A DNA stretch of 64,000 nt from Amycolatopsis circi. GTDB taxonomy: Bacteria; Actinomycetota; Actinomycetes; Mycobacteriales; Pseudonocardiaceae. The notes below the pieces were generated by a model. It was not told the origin of the DNA. It did not search any database and saw only the letters and a list, made by a program, of their open reading frames with translations. The stretch is taken from NCBI RefSeq assembly GCF_003385235.1, contig NZ_PQIA01000013.1, positions 1 through 64,000 on the forward strand, written 5' to 3'. Every line of letters starts with the position of its first letter. Within the stretch, counting starts at the first letter, position 1. This document shows, piece after piece, positions 57,046 to 64,000 of this stretch. Position numbers and translations under genes: made by a program.

Positions 57046-58257
57046 ATGCCGGTTTCCGCCTCGATCCTCGCCGACTCCGCCGCCCTCCTGCCAGATCTGG
57101 TCGCACTCCGCCGCACCCTCCACGCCCAGCCCGAAGCCGGGTTCGCCCTCCCCCGGACCCAGCGCACCGTGCTGACCGCGATGGCTTCCCTCGACCTCGA
57201 AGCAACCCCCGGCCCGCCCGACTTCACGTCGATCGTCGCAGTACTGCGCGGCGCACGACCCGGACCGTCGATCCTATTGCGCGCAGACATGGACGCACTG
57301 CGCGTCACCGAGGAAACCGGACTGGCGTTCGCATCTCAACGGCCCGGGTTGATGCACGCCTGCGGACACGATCTCCACACCGCCGCGCTAGTCGGTGCGG
57401 CAAAACTGCTGAACGCCCGCCGCGACGAGATCGCAGGCTCAGTGGTCTTCATGTTCGAACCAGGCGAGGAAGCAGGCGGCGGCGCACAACGACTGATCTC
57501 CGAGGGTGTGCTTTCCGGCGTCGAGGCCGCCTACGGCATCCACGTGCTGCCAGGCCACACCGGCGTATTCACCACCCGCCCCGGCTCGATGATGGCCGGA
57601 GCCAGCAGCCTGACCGTACGCGTACTAGGCCGAAGCGGACACGGCTCGCGCCCACACCAGGCAGTCGACCCAGTTCCCGCTGCCGCACAGATCATTTCGG
57701 CGCTGCACACCTACGTCACCCGCCGATTCCCGGTCTTCGACCCAGTCGTGCTGTCGGTGACCAAAATGCAGGCAAGCGAGATCATCAACGCCATCCCCGA
57801 CGAAGCAACGCTGGCCGCGACAATCCGCGCGCTTTCCGCGGAGAGCGTAGACATCCTGGCCCGCGAACTACCGTCGCTGGCGGGCGGAATCGCGTCGGCA
57901 TTCGGCTGCCGCGCAGAGACGGAATTCCGGTCGGTCTACCCAGTCACCACGAACGACCCAAAGGCAGCAGCACATGCCTTGACCGTGCTCGGCGACCTGT
58001 TCGGCCAGGAACGAGCCGAACCGCTGGAACACCCGATAATGGCGTCGGAGAGCTTTTCCGCCGTACTGAACGAAGTCCCCGGCGCTTTTATTTTCCTGGG
58101 CACCACCCCGAACGGAACCGACCCGGACACCGCGGAAATGAACCACTCCCCCCGCGCAATCTTCGACGACAGCGTCCTAGCCGACCAGGCCGCAGCACTG
58201 GCAGCACTAGCCCTAAGCCACGTCGCAGTCCGTGAGGGGAACCCTGAGGGACTCTGA
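57046..58257 (+). CDS. M20 family amidohydrolase (HipO/ILR1-like)
   Basis: A 403-residue M20D peptidase/amidohydrolase. Metal ligands are visible: Cys106 and His108 in LMHACGHDLH, the Glu pair in EPGEEAGGGA, His in YGIHVLPGH and the final His in NHSPRAIFDD. A dimerisation domain inserts in the middle. HipO/ILR1-like enzymes cleave N-acyl amino acids (hippurate, indole-acetyl amino acids), freeing an amino acid. AAGGAG precedes ATG 57046. The last eight codons and stop lie inside a hairpin of repeat copy B, with the TGA in the loop. Divergent from the FadR-type gene. Confidence 0.9.
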   Translation: MPVSASILADSAALLPDLVALRRTLHAQPEAGFALPRTQRTVLTAMASLDLEATPGPPDFTSIVAVLRGARPGPSILLRADMDALRVTEETGLAFASQRPGLMHACGHDLHTAALVGAAKLLNARRDEIAGSVVFMFEPGEEAGGGAQRLISEGVLSGVEAAYGIHVLPGHTGVFTTRPGSMMAGASSLTVRVLGRSGHGSRPHQAVDPVPAAAQIISALHTYVTRRFPVFDPVVLSVTKMQASEIINAIPDEATLAATIRALSAESVDILARELPSLAGGIASAFGCRAETEFRSVYPVTTNDPKAAAHALTVLGDLFGQERAEPLEHPIMASESFSAVLNEVPGAFIFLGTTPNGTDPDTAEMNHSPRAIFDDSVLADQAAALAALALSHVAVREGNPEGL

Positions 58258-58344
58258 TTCCCTCAGGGTTCCCCTCACGACCCTCGAAAGTCCGTGAAGG
58301 GCTCCTTGAAGGAATCTAATTCCCTCAAGGAGCCCTTCACGGAC
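58231..58344. terminator. Two long hairpins after the M20 gene
   Basis: First: CGTGAGGGGAACCCTGAGGG plus A (58231-58251) pairs exactly with 58259-58279 (21-bp arms, 7-base loop that contains the M20 stop codon). Second: a 25-base arm from GTCCGTGAAGGGCTCC (58290-58314) pairs with 58320-58344 with one mismatch and a 5-base loop. Neither has a T tract. They resemble the hairpin units of repeat copy A. Confidence 0.75.
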
Positions 58345-58554
58345 CACCCGCCCGCCATCCAACCGCAGCCGATGCACCCAACTCGCAGTGCACCCACACC
58401 ACCCCCGCACCCCGATACGAAGCCTTCCCTGCGGTCTGAGGGTGGTTGTCAAGGCATCTTTCCCGCCTTGACAACCACCCTCAGACCGTCAGCACAATCA
58501 ACTTCGGGGTGCCCCACGCAACCACCGTGCGCAATGTCGCCGCCAGGCGACGAG
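58321..58554. repeat. Dispersed repeat copy B
   Basis: This stretch is nearly identical to 48615-48841, in the same orientation, including the 24-bp-arm hairpin (58432-58455 and 58465-58488, loop ATCTTTCCC) and an end at GTCGCCGCCAGGCGACGAG. The copies differ by scattered substitutions and small indels. Both lie between convergent genes; here the M20 and ThDP genes. No ORF, transposase or target-site duplication was seen. Confidence 0.87.
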
Positions 58555-58558
58555 CCGA

Positions 58559-60169
58559 TCAATGCTTCTCGTGAATCAACGGCCAAGGCGAAGGAAAAAC
58601 ATCCACCGGCACCTTGACCACCGCAGGTCGCCGAGCCGCGATAGCCGCGGAAACATGCTTCTCCACCGCAGCAGCATCCTCCGCAAGCGCGAAATCCAAC
58701 CCAAACGCCCGCGTAAGCAACTCGAAATCCGGATTGGTCAAATCAGACCCAATGAACCGACCACCATAAGTGTCCCGCTGGATCCGCCACACGTTCCCAA
58801 ACCGAGAGTCCTCGAACAACACAGTCACCAACGGAATCCCGTACTTCTTAGCCGTAGCGAACTCCTGCAGAGACCACCCAATCCCCCCGTCTCCAGTAAC
58901 CGCGACAACCGGCCGCCCACCCGACCCCACGGCAGCCCCAAGCGCAGTAGGCATCGCATACCCCAGCGTCCCCTGATACCCCGGCCACACATAAGACCGC
59001 GGTGCCTGCACAGGAAACCCGTACGTAGACACATACCCAATCTGCGTCAACTCATTGACATAAACCCCGTCCTCGGGCAACGCAGCACGGATCGCGTCCA
59101 CGAACTCCATCTGCGGCCCAGCCTGCTTCCGAATCCGAGCCTCGCAATCCTCCCGAAGCCGAACCAACTCAGCACCCCAGGTCGAACGCGGCGAGAGCCG
59201 CTCAACCAACGCCGCCAACACCGCGACCGCATCAGCATTAACCGCAAGGTCCGGCCGCCGAGGCGCACGAAGATCAGCGGCATCAATATTGACCAACGCA
59301 AGCCGAGCGTCGCCAATATTCAACTGCTGCCCAAACGGCGTCAGGAACCGGCTGCCAAACGAAACCACCAAGTCAGCAGCGGACCGCAACTCCCACAACG
59401 CAAACGCAGGCAACGCATGCGGATCCCGAGCATCGATCGCGCCCCGCCCGTTCTCGCTCATCACCACCGGCGCGTCGAGCAACTCAGCAAGCCGAGCCAG
59501 CAACTTGAACGCCCGAGGATCCCGCATCCCCCCGCCAACGTGGATCACCGGCCGCTCAGAAGCCCCCAGCAACCGAGCCAGCTCAACAACATCCCGCTCC
59601 GGGGCCTCCGGCTCCCGAACCCCAAACGGCTCCCCCGGCTTGAGATCCGCAACCGCATGCAACAAGTCCGGCCCCAGCTCCAGCGCGACCGGCCGCGGCC
59701 GCCCAGTCCGCATCTGCCGAAACCCCTCATGCACCAGATCGGGAATCTCCTCGACCCGCTTAGGCCGCGCCGACCACTTAGTCAGCCCCTGAACCGTGTC
59801 AGTCTGCCGAGGAATCTCGTGCAGCGCGCCCAGCCCGGATCCCACGAGCGGCGACGGGATCGTCCCCGCCAGCAGCATCACCTGCGAGGAGCAGGCATAC
59901 GCCGTTGCCATACCAGCGCCAGCGTTCAGTACACCAGGCCCCGGCACCACCATCGCCACACCCGGCCGTCCGGACGCGCGGTAGTAGCCGTCCGCCATGT
60001 AGCTGGTCGCCTGCTCGTGCCGCGGAACGACCAGTTCCAGCTCGTCGCGCTTGCGGTACATGCCGTCGGTGAGCCCGTCCAGCTGGACTCCGGGAATGCC
60101 GAAGACCGTGTCGACGCCCTCGCTGATGAGCGCCCTGGCGAGCGCGTCACCGCCTGTCATCTGTGCCAT
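58559..60169 (-). CDS. ThDP-dependent enzyme (acetolactate synthase/decarboxylase-like)
   Basis: A 536-residue thiamine diphosphate enzyme with the three-domain POX/ALS layout. The catalytic Glu is E52 in VVPRHEQATSYMADGY, the middle NAD/FAD-like domain carries RPVIHVGGGMRDP, and the ThDP motif starts at GDG 426-428. The usual NN of that motif reads ED (FEDSRFGN); the Mg-ligand position is Asp, as in the FND subgroup. It is a generic decarboxylase/lyase relative (benzoylformate, oxo-acid or guanidino-oxopentanoate decarboxylase-like). AGAGGGATCC precedes ATG 60169. Context suggests decarboxylation of a 2-oxo acid from the aminotransferase. Confidence 0.88.
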   Translation of the reverse strand: MAQMTGGDALARALISEGVDTVFGIPGVQLDGLTDGMYRKRDELELVVPRHEQATSYMADGYYRASGRPGVAMVVPGPGVLNAGAGMATAYACSSQVMLLAGTIPSPLVGSGLGALHEIPRQTDTVQGLTKWSARPKRVEEIPDLVHEGFRQMRTGRPRPVALELGPDLLHAVADLKPGEPFGVREPEAPERDVVELARLLGASERPVIHVGGGMRDPRAFKLLARLAELLDAPVVMSENGRGAIDARDPHALPAFALWELRSAADLVVSFGSRFLTPFGQQLNIGDARLALVNIDAADLRAPRRPDLAVNADAVAVLAALVERLSPRSTWGAELVRLREDCEARIRKQAGPQMEFVDAIRAALPEDGVYVNELTQIGYVSTYGFPVQAPRSYVWPGYQGTLGYAMPTALGAAVGSGGRPVVAVTGDGGIGWSLQEFATAKKYGIPLVTVLFEDSRFGNVWRIQRDTYGGRFIGSDLTNPDFELLTRAFGLDFALAEDAAAVEKHVSAAIAARRPAVVKVPVDVFPSPWPLIHEKH

Positions 60170-60190
60170 GCGGATCCCTCTCGTCAAATG

Positions 60191-60207
60191 TCTATAATGA
60201 ATATAGA
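60191..60207. promoter_or_regulatory. Operator S3 of the catabolic regulon
   Basis: TCTATAATGAATATAGA is a perfect palindrome with TCTATA arms around a 5-base centre. It sits between the divergent ThDP gene (22 bases before its ATG) and the PucR-type gene (37 bases before its ATG). Confidence 0.7.
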
Positions 60208-60243
60208 TCAAATCTCCGGCAGCTGGCAACGGAAGAGGCGAGC

Positions 60244-61395
60244 ATGACTCTCGAAGGACAGGTGCAGGCCTACGCAGACCGGCTCGGCCGGCCGATCATC
60301 GTGTTCGACGTCGACTTCACGGTGATCGCGTTCAGCGTGCACGACCAGGACGTCGACCACGCCCGGCTGGCGATCATCTTGTCCCACAAAGGATCTTCGC
60401 GCGCCCGGGAATCCATTCGGGACTACCGGGTCGGCCAGTCGCAGGAGCCGGTCCGGATCCCGCCGCTCGACGGCGGGCAGTCCCGGCTGGTCGCACCGGT
60501 CCGGCACGAGGGACGACTCGTCGGCTACCTGTCCTCGACCATCCCCGAGGACGACGACTCCGCCTACGAGGACGACGACGAGCTACGCGAACGTCGGGCG
60601 CAGATCGGGTTGCTGCTGGCCGCCATGGCCCTGGGCAACCGGGAGGACGAGGACCGCGCGCGACGTCTGCTCGCCGCGCTCCTCGAAGGCAACGACGACC
60701 AGCGCGTCCAGGCCGCCGACGAACTGCTCGCGAGCGGCCTGCTCTCCCCTGTCCCGCACTACACGGTGATCTCGATCGCGACCCCGCCCCGCGCCGAGCC
60801 CAGCTCGGCGACACTCCGGCTCGTGCTGGACCGGGCGTTGTCGAGCATCCCGGTCTTCCCCACCTTGAAGGCCGTCGGCGCGGTGCTCGGCAGCGAAGCC
60901 GTCCTGCTGGTGCCATACGAGATCGACACCGAGCGACTGTCGGCTCTCCTTGCGCAGCCGGCCTTTTCCGGCCTGCACGCCGGGGTCGGCGGAGCGCACG
61001 CGCCGCTGTCCGGCGTGCACCGGTCGCTGCGGGAAGCCCGGATCTCCTTGCGCGGCGGCGACACCGGCTGCGTGGTCCACTGGTCGGAGTTGGGATTGGA
61101 CCGGCTGCTGCTGCAACTCCCGCTCGAAGACCTTGATATCCCAGATCTCCCCGATGCCGTACGACGACTGCTCGACGCGCAGTCCGGCCCGGATCTCGCG
61201 CAGACCCTGGAGACCTACCTCGACTGCGGCTGCGACGCCCAACGCACCGCGCTGACCCTGCACGTCCACCGCAGCACCCTCTACTACCGGCTGGATCGGG
61301 TGCGAGCAGTCGCCGACGTCGACCTCGCCGACGGGAAGGTGCGCCGGGAACTCCACACCGGGCTGCGGATCGCGACGCTCGCCGGTCTTCGCTAG
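60244..61395 (+). CDS. PucR-family (CdaR-like) transcriptional regulator
   Basis: A 383-residue regulator. The N-terminal domain (about 1-170) has GRPIIVFDVDFTVIAFSVHDQDV (a GAF/PAS-like small-molecule domain). A middle part with a GGDEF-like CdaR fold follows, and the C-terminal HTH_30 has ETYLDCGCDAQRTALTLHVHRSTLYYRLDRV. PucR/CdaR proteins activate catabolic genes (purine, sugar diacid, amino acid) in response to pathway intermediates. ATG 60244 is preceded by GGAAGAGG. It is divergent from the ThDP gene and 55 bases upstream of the aldehyde dehydrogenase gene on the same strand. Confidence 0.87.
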   Translation: MTLEGQVQAYADRLGRPIIVFDVDFTVIAFSVHDQDVDHARLAIILSHKGSSRARESIRDYRVGQSQEPVRIPPLDGGQSRLVAPVRHEGRLVGYLSSTIPEDDDSAYEDDDELRERRAQIGLLLAAMALGNREDEDRARRLLAALLEGNDDQRVQAADELLASGLLSPVPHYTVISIATPPRAEPSSATLRLVLDRALSSIPVFPTLKAVGAVLGSEAVLLVPYEIDTERLSALLAQPAFSGLHAGVGGAHAPLSGVHRSLREARISLRGGDTGCVVHWSELGLDRLLLQLPLEDLDIPDLPDAVRRLLDAQSGPDLAQTLETYLDCGCDAQRTALTLHVHRSTLYYRLDRVRAVADVDLADGKVRRELHTGLRIATLAGLR

Positions 61396-61412
61396 CCGCA
61401 CCGCTCCCAATT

Positions 61413-61431
61413 GACTATATTCAATGTAAAC
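61413..61431. promoter_or_regulatory. Operator S4 of the catabolic regulon
   Basis: GACTATATTCAATGTAAAC matches the other sites (its complement reads GTTTACATTGAATATAGTC). It lies 20-38 bases upstream of the aldehyde dehydrogenase ATG. The symmetry is imperfect. Confidence 0.55.
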
Positions 61432-61450
61432 TTTTACGGAAGGGTCCCGC

Positions 61451-62827
61451 ATGAACGCACTGCTGACCACCGTCTCGGTCGCCGAAGACCGCGGGCGGGC
61501 GATCCTGGACGCCGCGACCCGGGAAGTCGTCGGCCACGCACCCGTGCACACGGTCGACCAGCTGAACGCCGCGATTGCCGCTGCCGCAACGGCTCAACCG
61601 TCTTGGGCCGCGCTGGGACACGCTGAACGCTCGCGGATCCTGCACGTCATCGCGGACGACATCGACGCGAACGCGGAGGAACTCGGCGAGATCATCACCG
61701 CTGAGCAAGGCAAAGCCGGGGGTGCCGGTGAGGCACACGGTGCCGCGCATTGGCTCCGGTCCGCGGCGGACACCGCGCTTGAACCGCAGACTCTCCCGGA
61801 CGGCGCGGAACAGCACTACGTCCCGCTCGGCGTCGTCGCGTCGATTGGTCCATGGAACTTCCCGGTGATGATCGCCGTGTGGCACGTCGCGCCGGCGTTG
61901 CGCATGGGAAATACGGTGGTGCTCAAGCCTTCCGAGAACACTCCGCTGAGCGTGCTCGCGCTCGCGGAGATCTTCCGCCGGCACCTCCCCGCGGACGTGC
62001 TGACCGCGGTCTCCGGGGATCGTGAAGTCGGTGCCGCGCTGGCCGCGCACCCGCGGATCGCCAAGATCGTCTTCACTGGCTCCACCGCGACCGGACGCCG
62101 GATTGTCGAAAGCTCGGCGGGCAACCTCGCGCGGCTCACCCTGGAACTGGGCGGGAACGACGCCGCGATCGTGCTGCCTGGCACGGACGTGGACGCCGTT
62201 GCCGACAAGCTGTTCTGGGCGGCTTTCATGAACACCGGCCAGGTGTGTGCCGCGCTCAAACGCCTTTACGTGCACGAGTCGATCTATGACGACGTCGTCT
62301 CCGCGCTGGCCGAACGCGCCGAGAAGGCACCGATGGGACCGGGACAGGACAAGGCGAACCGGCTCGGGCCGGTGCAGAATCCGGCACAGTTCGAGATCGT
62401 TTCGCGGCTGGTGGAAGAGGCTCGGACGCGCGGTGCCCGGATCGTCACCGGTGGCATGCCAGCGCCGGAACTGGGGCCGCTGTTCTACCGGCCGACGATC
62501 GTCGCGGATGTCGAGGACGGTGCCGCGGTGGTCGACGAGGAGCAGTTCGGTCCGGTGCTGCCGGTGATCAGGTACTCCACTGTGGGCGACGCGGTGCGTC
62601 GGGCGAACGGCACTGACCAGGGGTTGGGCGCCTCGGTGTGGGGTCCCGACGCTGACGAGACCGACGCGGTGGCCCAGCGGATGGAGGCGGGCACCGTGTG
62701 GATCAACCAGCACGGCGGCGTCGATCCGGCGATTCCGTTCGGCGGGACGAAGTCGTCGGGCTACGGGCTGGAGTTCGGCGTGGAAGGCCTGAAAGCCATG
62801 GCGGCCACCAAAATCATCCGCCGGTGA
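61451..62827 (+). CDS. Aldehyde dehydrogenase
   Basis: A 458-residue NAD(P)-dependent aldehyde dehydrogenase. IGPWNFPV (133-140), GSTATGRRI, LELGGN with general-base Glu232 and catalytic Cys266 in MNTGQVCAAL are all present, with VDPAIPFGGTKSSGYGLEFG near the end. It lacks a long N-terminal extension and is near the family's usual length of about 480. It resembles aminobutyraldehyde/betaine-type dehydrogenases. AAGGGTCC precedes ATG 61451. It should oxidise an aldehyde product of the locus, plausibly that of the ThDP enzyme. Confidence 0.9.
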   Translation: MNALLTTVSVAEDRGRAILDAATREVVGHAPVHTVDQLNAAIAAAATAQPSWAALGHAERSRILHVIADDIDANAEELGEIITAEQGKAGGAGEAHGAAHWLRSAADTALEPQTLPDGAEQHYVPLGVVASIGPWNFPVMIAVWHVAPALRMGNTVVLKPSENTPLSVLALAEIFRRHLPADVLTAVSGDREVGAALAAHPRIAKIVFTGSTATGRRIVESSAGNLARLTLELGGNDAAIVLPGTDVDAVADKLFWAAFMNTGQVCAALKRLYVHESIYDDVVSALAERAEKAPMGPGQDKANRLGPVQNPAQFEIVSRLVEEARTRGARIVTGGMPAPELGPLFYRPTIVADVEDGAAVVDEEQFGPVLPVIRYSTVGDAVRRANGTDQGLGASVWGPDADETDAVAQRMEAGTVWINQHGGVDPAIPFGGTKSSGYGLEFGVEGLKAMAATKIIRR

Positions 62828-62830
62828 AAC

Positions 62831-62875
62831 CAGTGAAGGCCTCCTGGAGGGATTTCCCCGAGGAGGCCTTCACTG
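62831..62875. terminator. Bidirectional terminator after the aldehyde dehydrogenase
   Basis: CAGTGAAGGCCTCCT (62831-62845) and AGGAGGCCTTCACTG (62861-62875) are exact 15-base complements with a 15-base loop. It lies three bases after the aldehyde dehydrogenase stop and 12 bases before the convergent monooxygenase stop, in the usual style of bidirectional terminators in this genome. Confidence 0.82.
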
Positions 62876-62886
62876 TGGGCCGGTGG

Positions 62887-64000
62887 TCAAGCGCCGCGAA
62901 GCTTTTCCCACAACTCGGCCGCGGCCGCCCGGTCGGGCGGAGCCCCTCGCCACACCACCGTCTGATCCTGACGTACCAGCGTGATGGGGCAAAGATATTC
63001 ATCCGGCAGCTCGTCGACTTCAACAACAGCGAATGGGATACCTCGGTCTGCCGCTTCAACGGTCAAGGCTGAGATATCAACCCCGCGCGCTGCAATCGCC
63101 GTGTAGCCAGCTGAAAAATGGTCGTACAGCGAGGATCCATCAGGCAGCGTGAAGTGCGGGGCGCGGCAACCGGGCACAGTGGACGGTGTGTAACTGCCCA
63201 TCGTGTAGCCAGGCGCTTCTTCGCCGTCGTAGGCGATGATCGGCGAACCGTGGTACGCGTACCCGTAGTTCAGGCCCGCGGCGGCGAACTGCGGCTCGTT
63301 CAGCTCGCGCACCGCAGTACCGAACGACGAGCGCGCAGCGTCACCGGCCGGGGTGTCGTCTTCCAGGGCGGCGGGAAGTCCTGGCCGGGCGAGCTTGCGC
63401 TGGTGGTTCATCGCGAAGAGCGACACCTGTTCGGTGATCGGCCGCCGTTCGGCTTCGTAGGCGTCCAGGATTCCTTCCTCGGCCCAGCCGCCGAGATGCG
63501 CGCCGAGCAGCCAGGTCAGGTTGAGCACGTCCGCGATGCCCGCGTTCATCCCGAATCCCGCGAACGGCACCCACAGATGCGAAGCGTCTCCGGCAAGGAA
63601 CACCCGCCGGTCGCGGAACCGGTCGGCGAGCAGGCGGCGAGCGATCCAGTCCTCTTTGGACACGACCTCGTACTCGAAGGACTCGTCCACGCCGAGAATC
63701 GCGCGAATCGCCGCGTCCCGATCGACGACCTCTTCCTCCGAGGAAAGGTAGGTGTGCACAAGGAAAGTCTCGCTGCCGTCGATCGCGTAGACGTGCCCGA
63801 CGCGGCGAGCGTTGAACGTGTAGTAACCCCAAGCCCGCGGTTCGTCAGCCGACATCAGCGAGTACAGCTTCGGTGCGCGGATGCAGGTGGACTGCACGTG
63901 CTGGAGCACCGGATCGCCGCTGAGCTTCGCACCGATCTGCTTGCGCACCGCCGAACGGCCGCCGTCCGCGCCGATGAAGTACCGAGCGCGCAGAGTGCGC
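62887..64000 (-). CDS. FAD-dependent hydroxylase (phenol/aromatic monooxygenase-like), partial
   Basis: The gene runs off the right edge, so only the C-terminal 371 residues are seen. The frame is open to the edge and reads YFIGADGGRSAVRK (the DG motif of group A flavin monooxygenases); FLAGDASHLWVPFAGFGMNAG is the FAD-binding GD motif. MhpA/phenol-hydroxylase-like features and a C-terminal thioredoxin-like region (from about YTMGSYTPSTVPGCRAPHF) fit the pheA/TfdB group, which carry that extra domain. The N-terminal FAD GxGxxG motif would lie outside the window. Confidence 0.85.
   Translation of the reverse strand, partial: RTLRARYFIGADGGRSAVRKQIGAKLSGDPVLQHVQSTCIRAPKLYSLMSADEPRAWGYYTFNARRVGHVYAIDGSETFLVHTYLSSEEEVVDRDAAIRAILGVDESFEYEVVSKEDWIARRLLADRFRDRRVFLAGDASHLWVPFAGFGMNAGIADVLNLTWLLGAHLGGWAEEGILDAYEAERRPITEQVSLFAMNHQRKLARPGLPAALEDDTPAGDAARSSFGTAVRELNEPQFAAAGLNYGYAYHGSPIIAYDGEEAPGYTMGSYTPSTVPGCRAPHFTLPDGSSLYDHFSAGYTAIAARGVDISALTVEAADRGIPFAVVEVDELPDEYLCPITLVRQDQTVVWRGAPPDRAAAAELWEKLRGA

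Noticed and set aside
58559..60169. ThDP motif NN replaced by ED as evidence for loss of activity
   Set aside because: The metal-ligand position is Asp, as in the FND subgroup of active enzymes, so loss is not supported.
1..64000. tRNA, rRNA, integrase or attachment site
   Set aside because: No TPsiC-type GGTTCGAATCC arm, rRNA or integrase motif was noticed in reading; a dedicated search was not possible.

Overview
The window is high-GC DNA with a strong G/C third-position bias, GTG starts and many 1-4 base start/stop overlaps. It carries gene types typical of filamentous actinomycetes: a DUF397 / XRE-DUF5753 / DUF574-methyltransferase group, a LAL-type LuxR regulator, many TetR regulators, a lactococcin-972-like bacteriocin and a lone CYP102-like P450. 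The style, including families of GTCCGTGA...TCACGGAC hairpins at gene ends, suggests a Pseudonocardiaceae genome such as Amycolatopsis. That placement is an inference. I saw no rRNA, tRNA, CRISPR array, transposase, phage gene or origin. The window is accessory chromosome: small regulator-plus-target units around three larger modules.

Layout. 0-5 kb: a GCTGCG microsatellite, a PadR/membrane-protein pair, a divergent HxlR/MFS exporter pair and an ABC-F protein with a long leader. 5-12 kb: a Dabb/SDR pair facing a LAL LuxR regulator, then a four-gene DJ-1/membrane operon facing a GlxA-like AraC regulator. 12-21 kb: a complete Dpp/Opp-type peptide importer, an M42 aminopeptidase and two paralogous LysR regulators. 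21-24.5 kb: a bacteriocin export system (secreted four-Cys lactococcin-972-like peptide, two half-size membrane proteins, one ATPase). 25-35 kb: TetR, thioesterase, MFS, O-methyltransferase/SnoaL/AraC, and esterase/metallo-beta-lactamase/XRE units. 35-37.4 kb: a decayed adenosine deaminase gene, a small membrane protein and about 950 bases without a recognisable gene. 37.4-41.9 kb: DUF397/XRE/methyltransferase, a MarR-like regulator with a strong palindromic operator, a serine hydrolase and a methyltransferase relic. 41.9-48.4 kb: a TetR/FAD-monooxygenase/F420-type reductase/Nudix operon, a SulP transporter, and P450/TetR.

48.9-62.8 kb looks like one catabolic locus. A seven-gene minus-strand set (aminotransferase, fused ABC permease, binding protein, ATPase, amidohydrolase, small protein, Rieske protein) sits beside a FadR-type regulator, an M20 amidohydrolase, a ThDP-dependent decarboxylase-like enzyme, a PucR-type regulator and an aldehyde dehydrogenase. 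Four AT-rich palindromes of one pattern (TCTATAATGAATATAGA-like) lie in the four promoter regions of these units, which suggests a single regulon. A reasonable but untested reading is uptake and deacylation of an N-acyl amino compound, transamination to a 2-oxo acid, decarboxylation to an aldehyde and oxidation to an acid. The amidohydrolase and Rieske protein would act on the substrate or product.

Two copies of a roughly 230-base repeat, each with a perfect 24-bp-arm hairpin, lie between convergent genes at 48.6 and 58.3 kb and probably act as bidirectional terminators. The window ends inside a second FAD-dependent hydroxylase gene.
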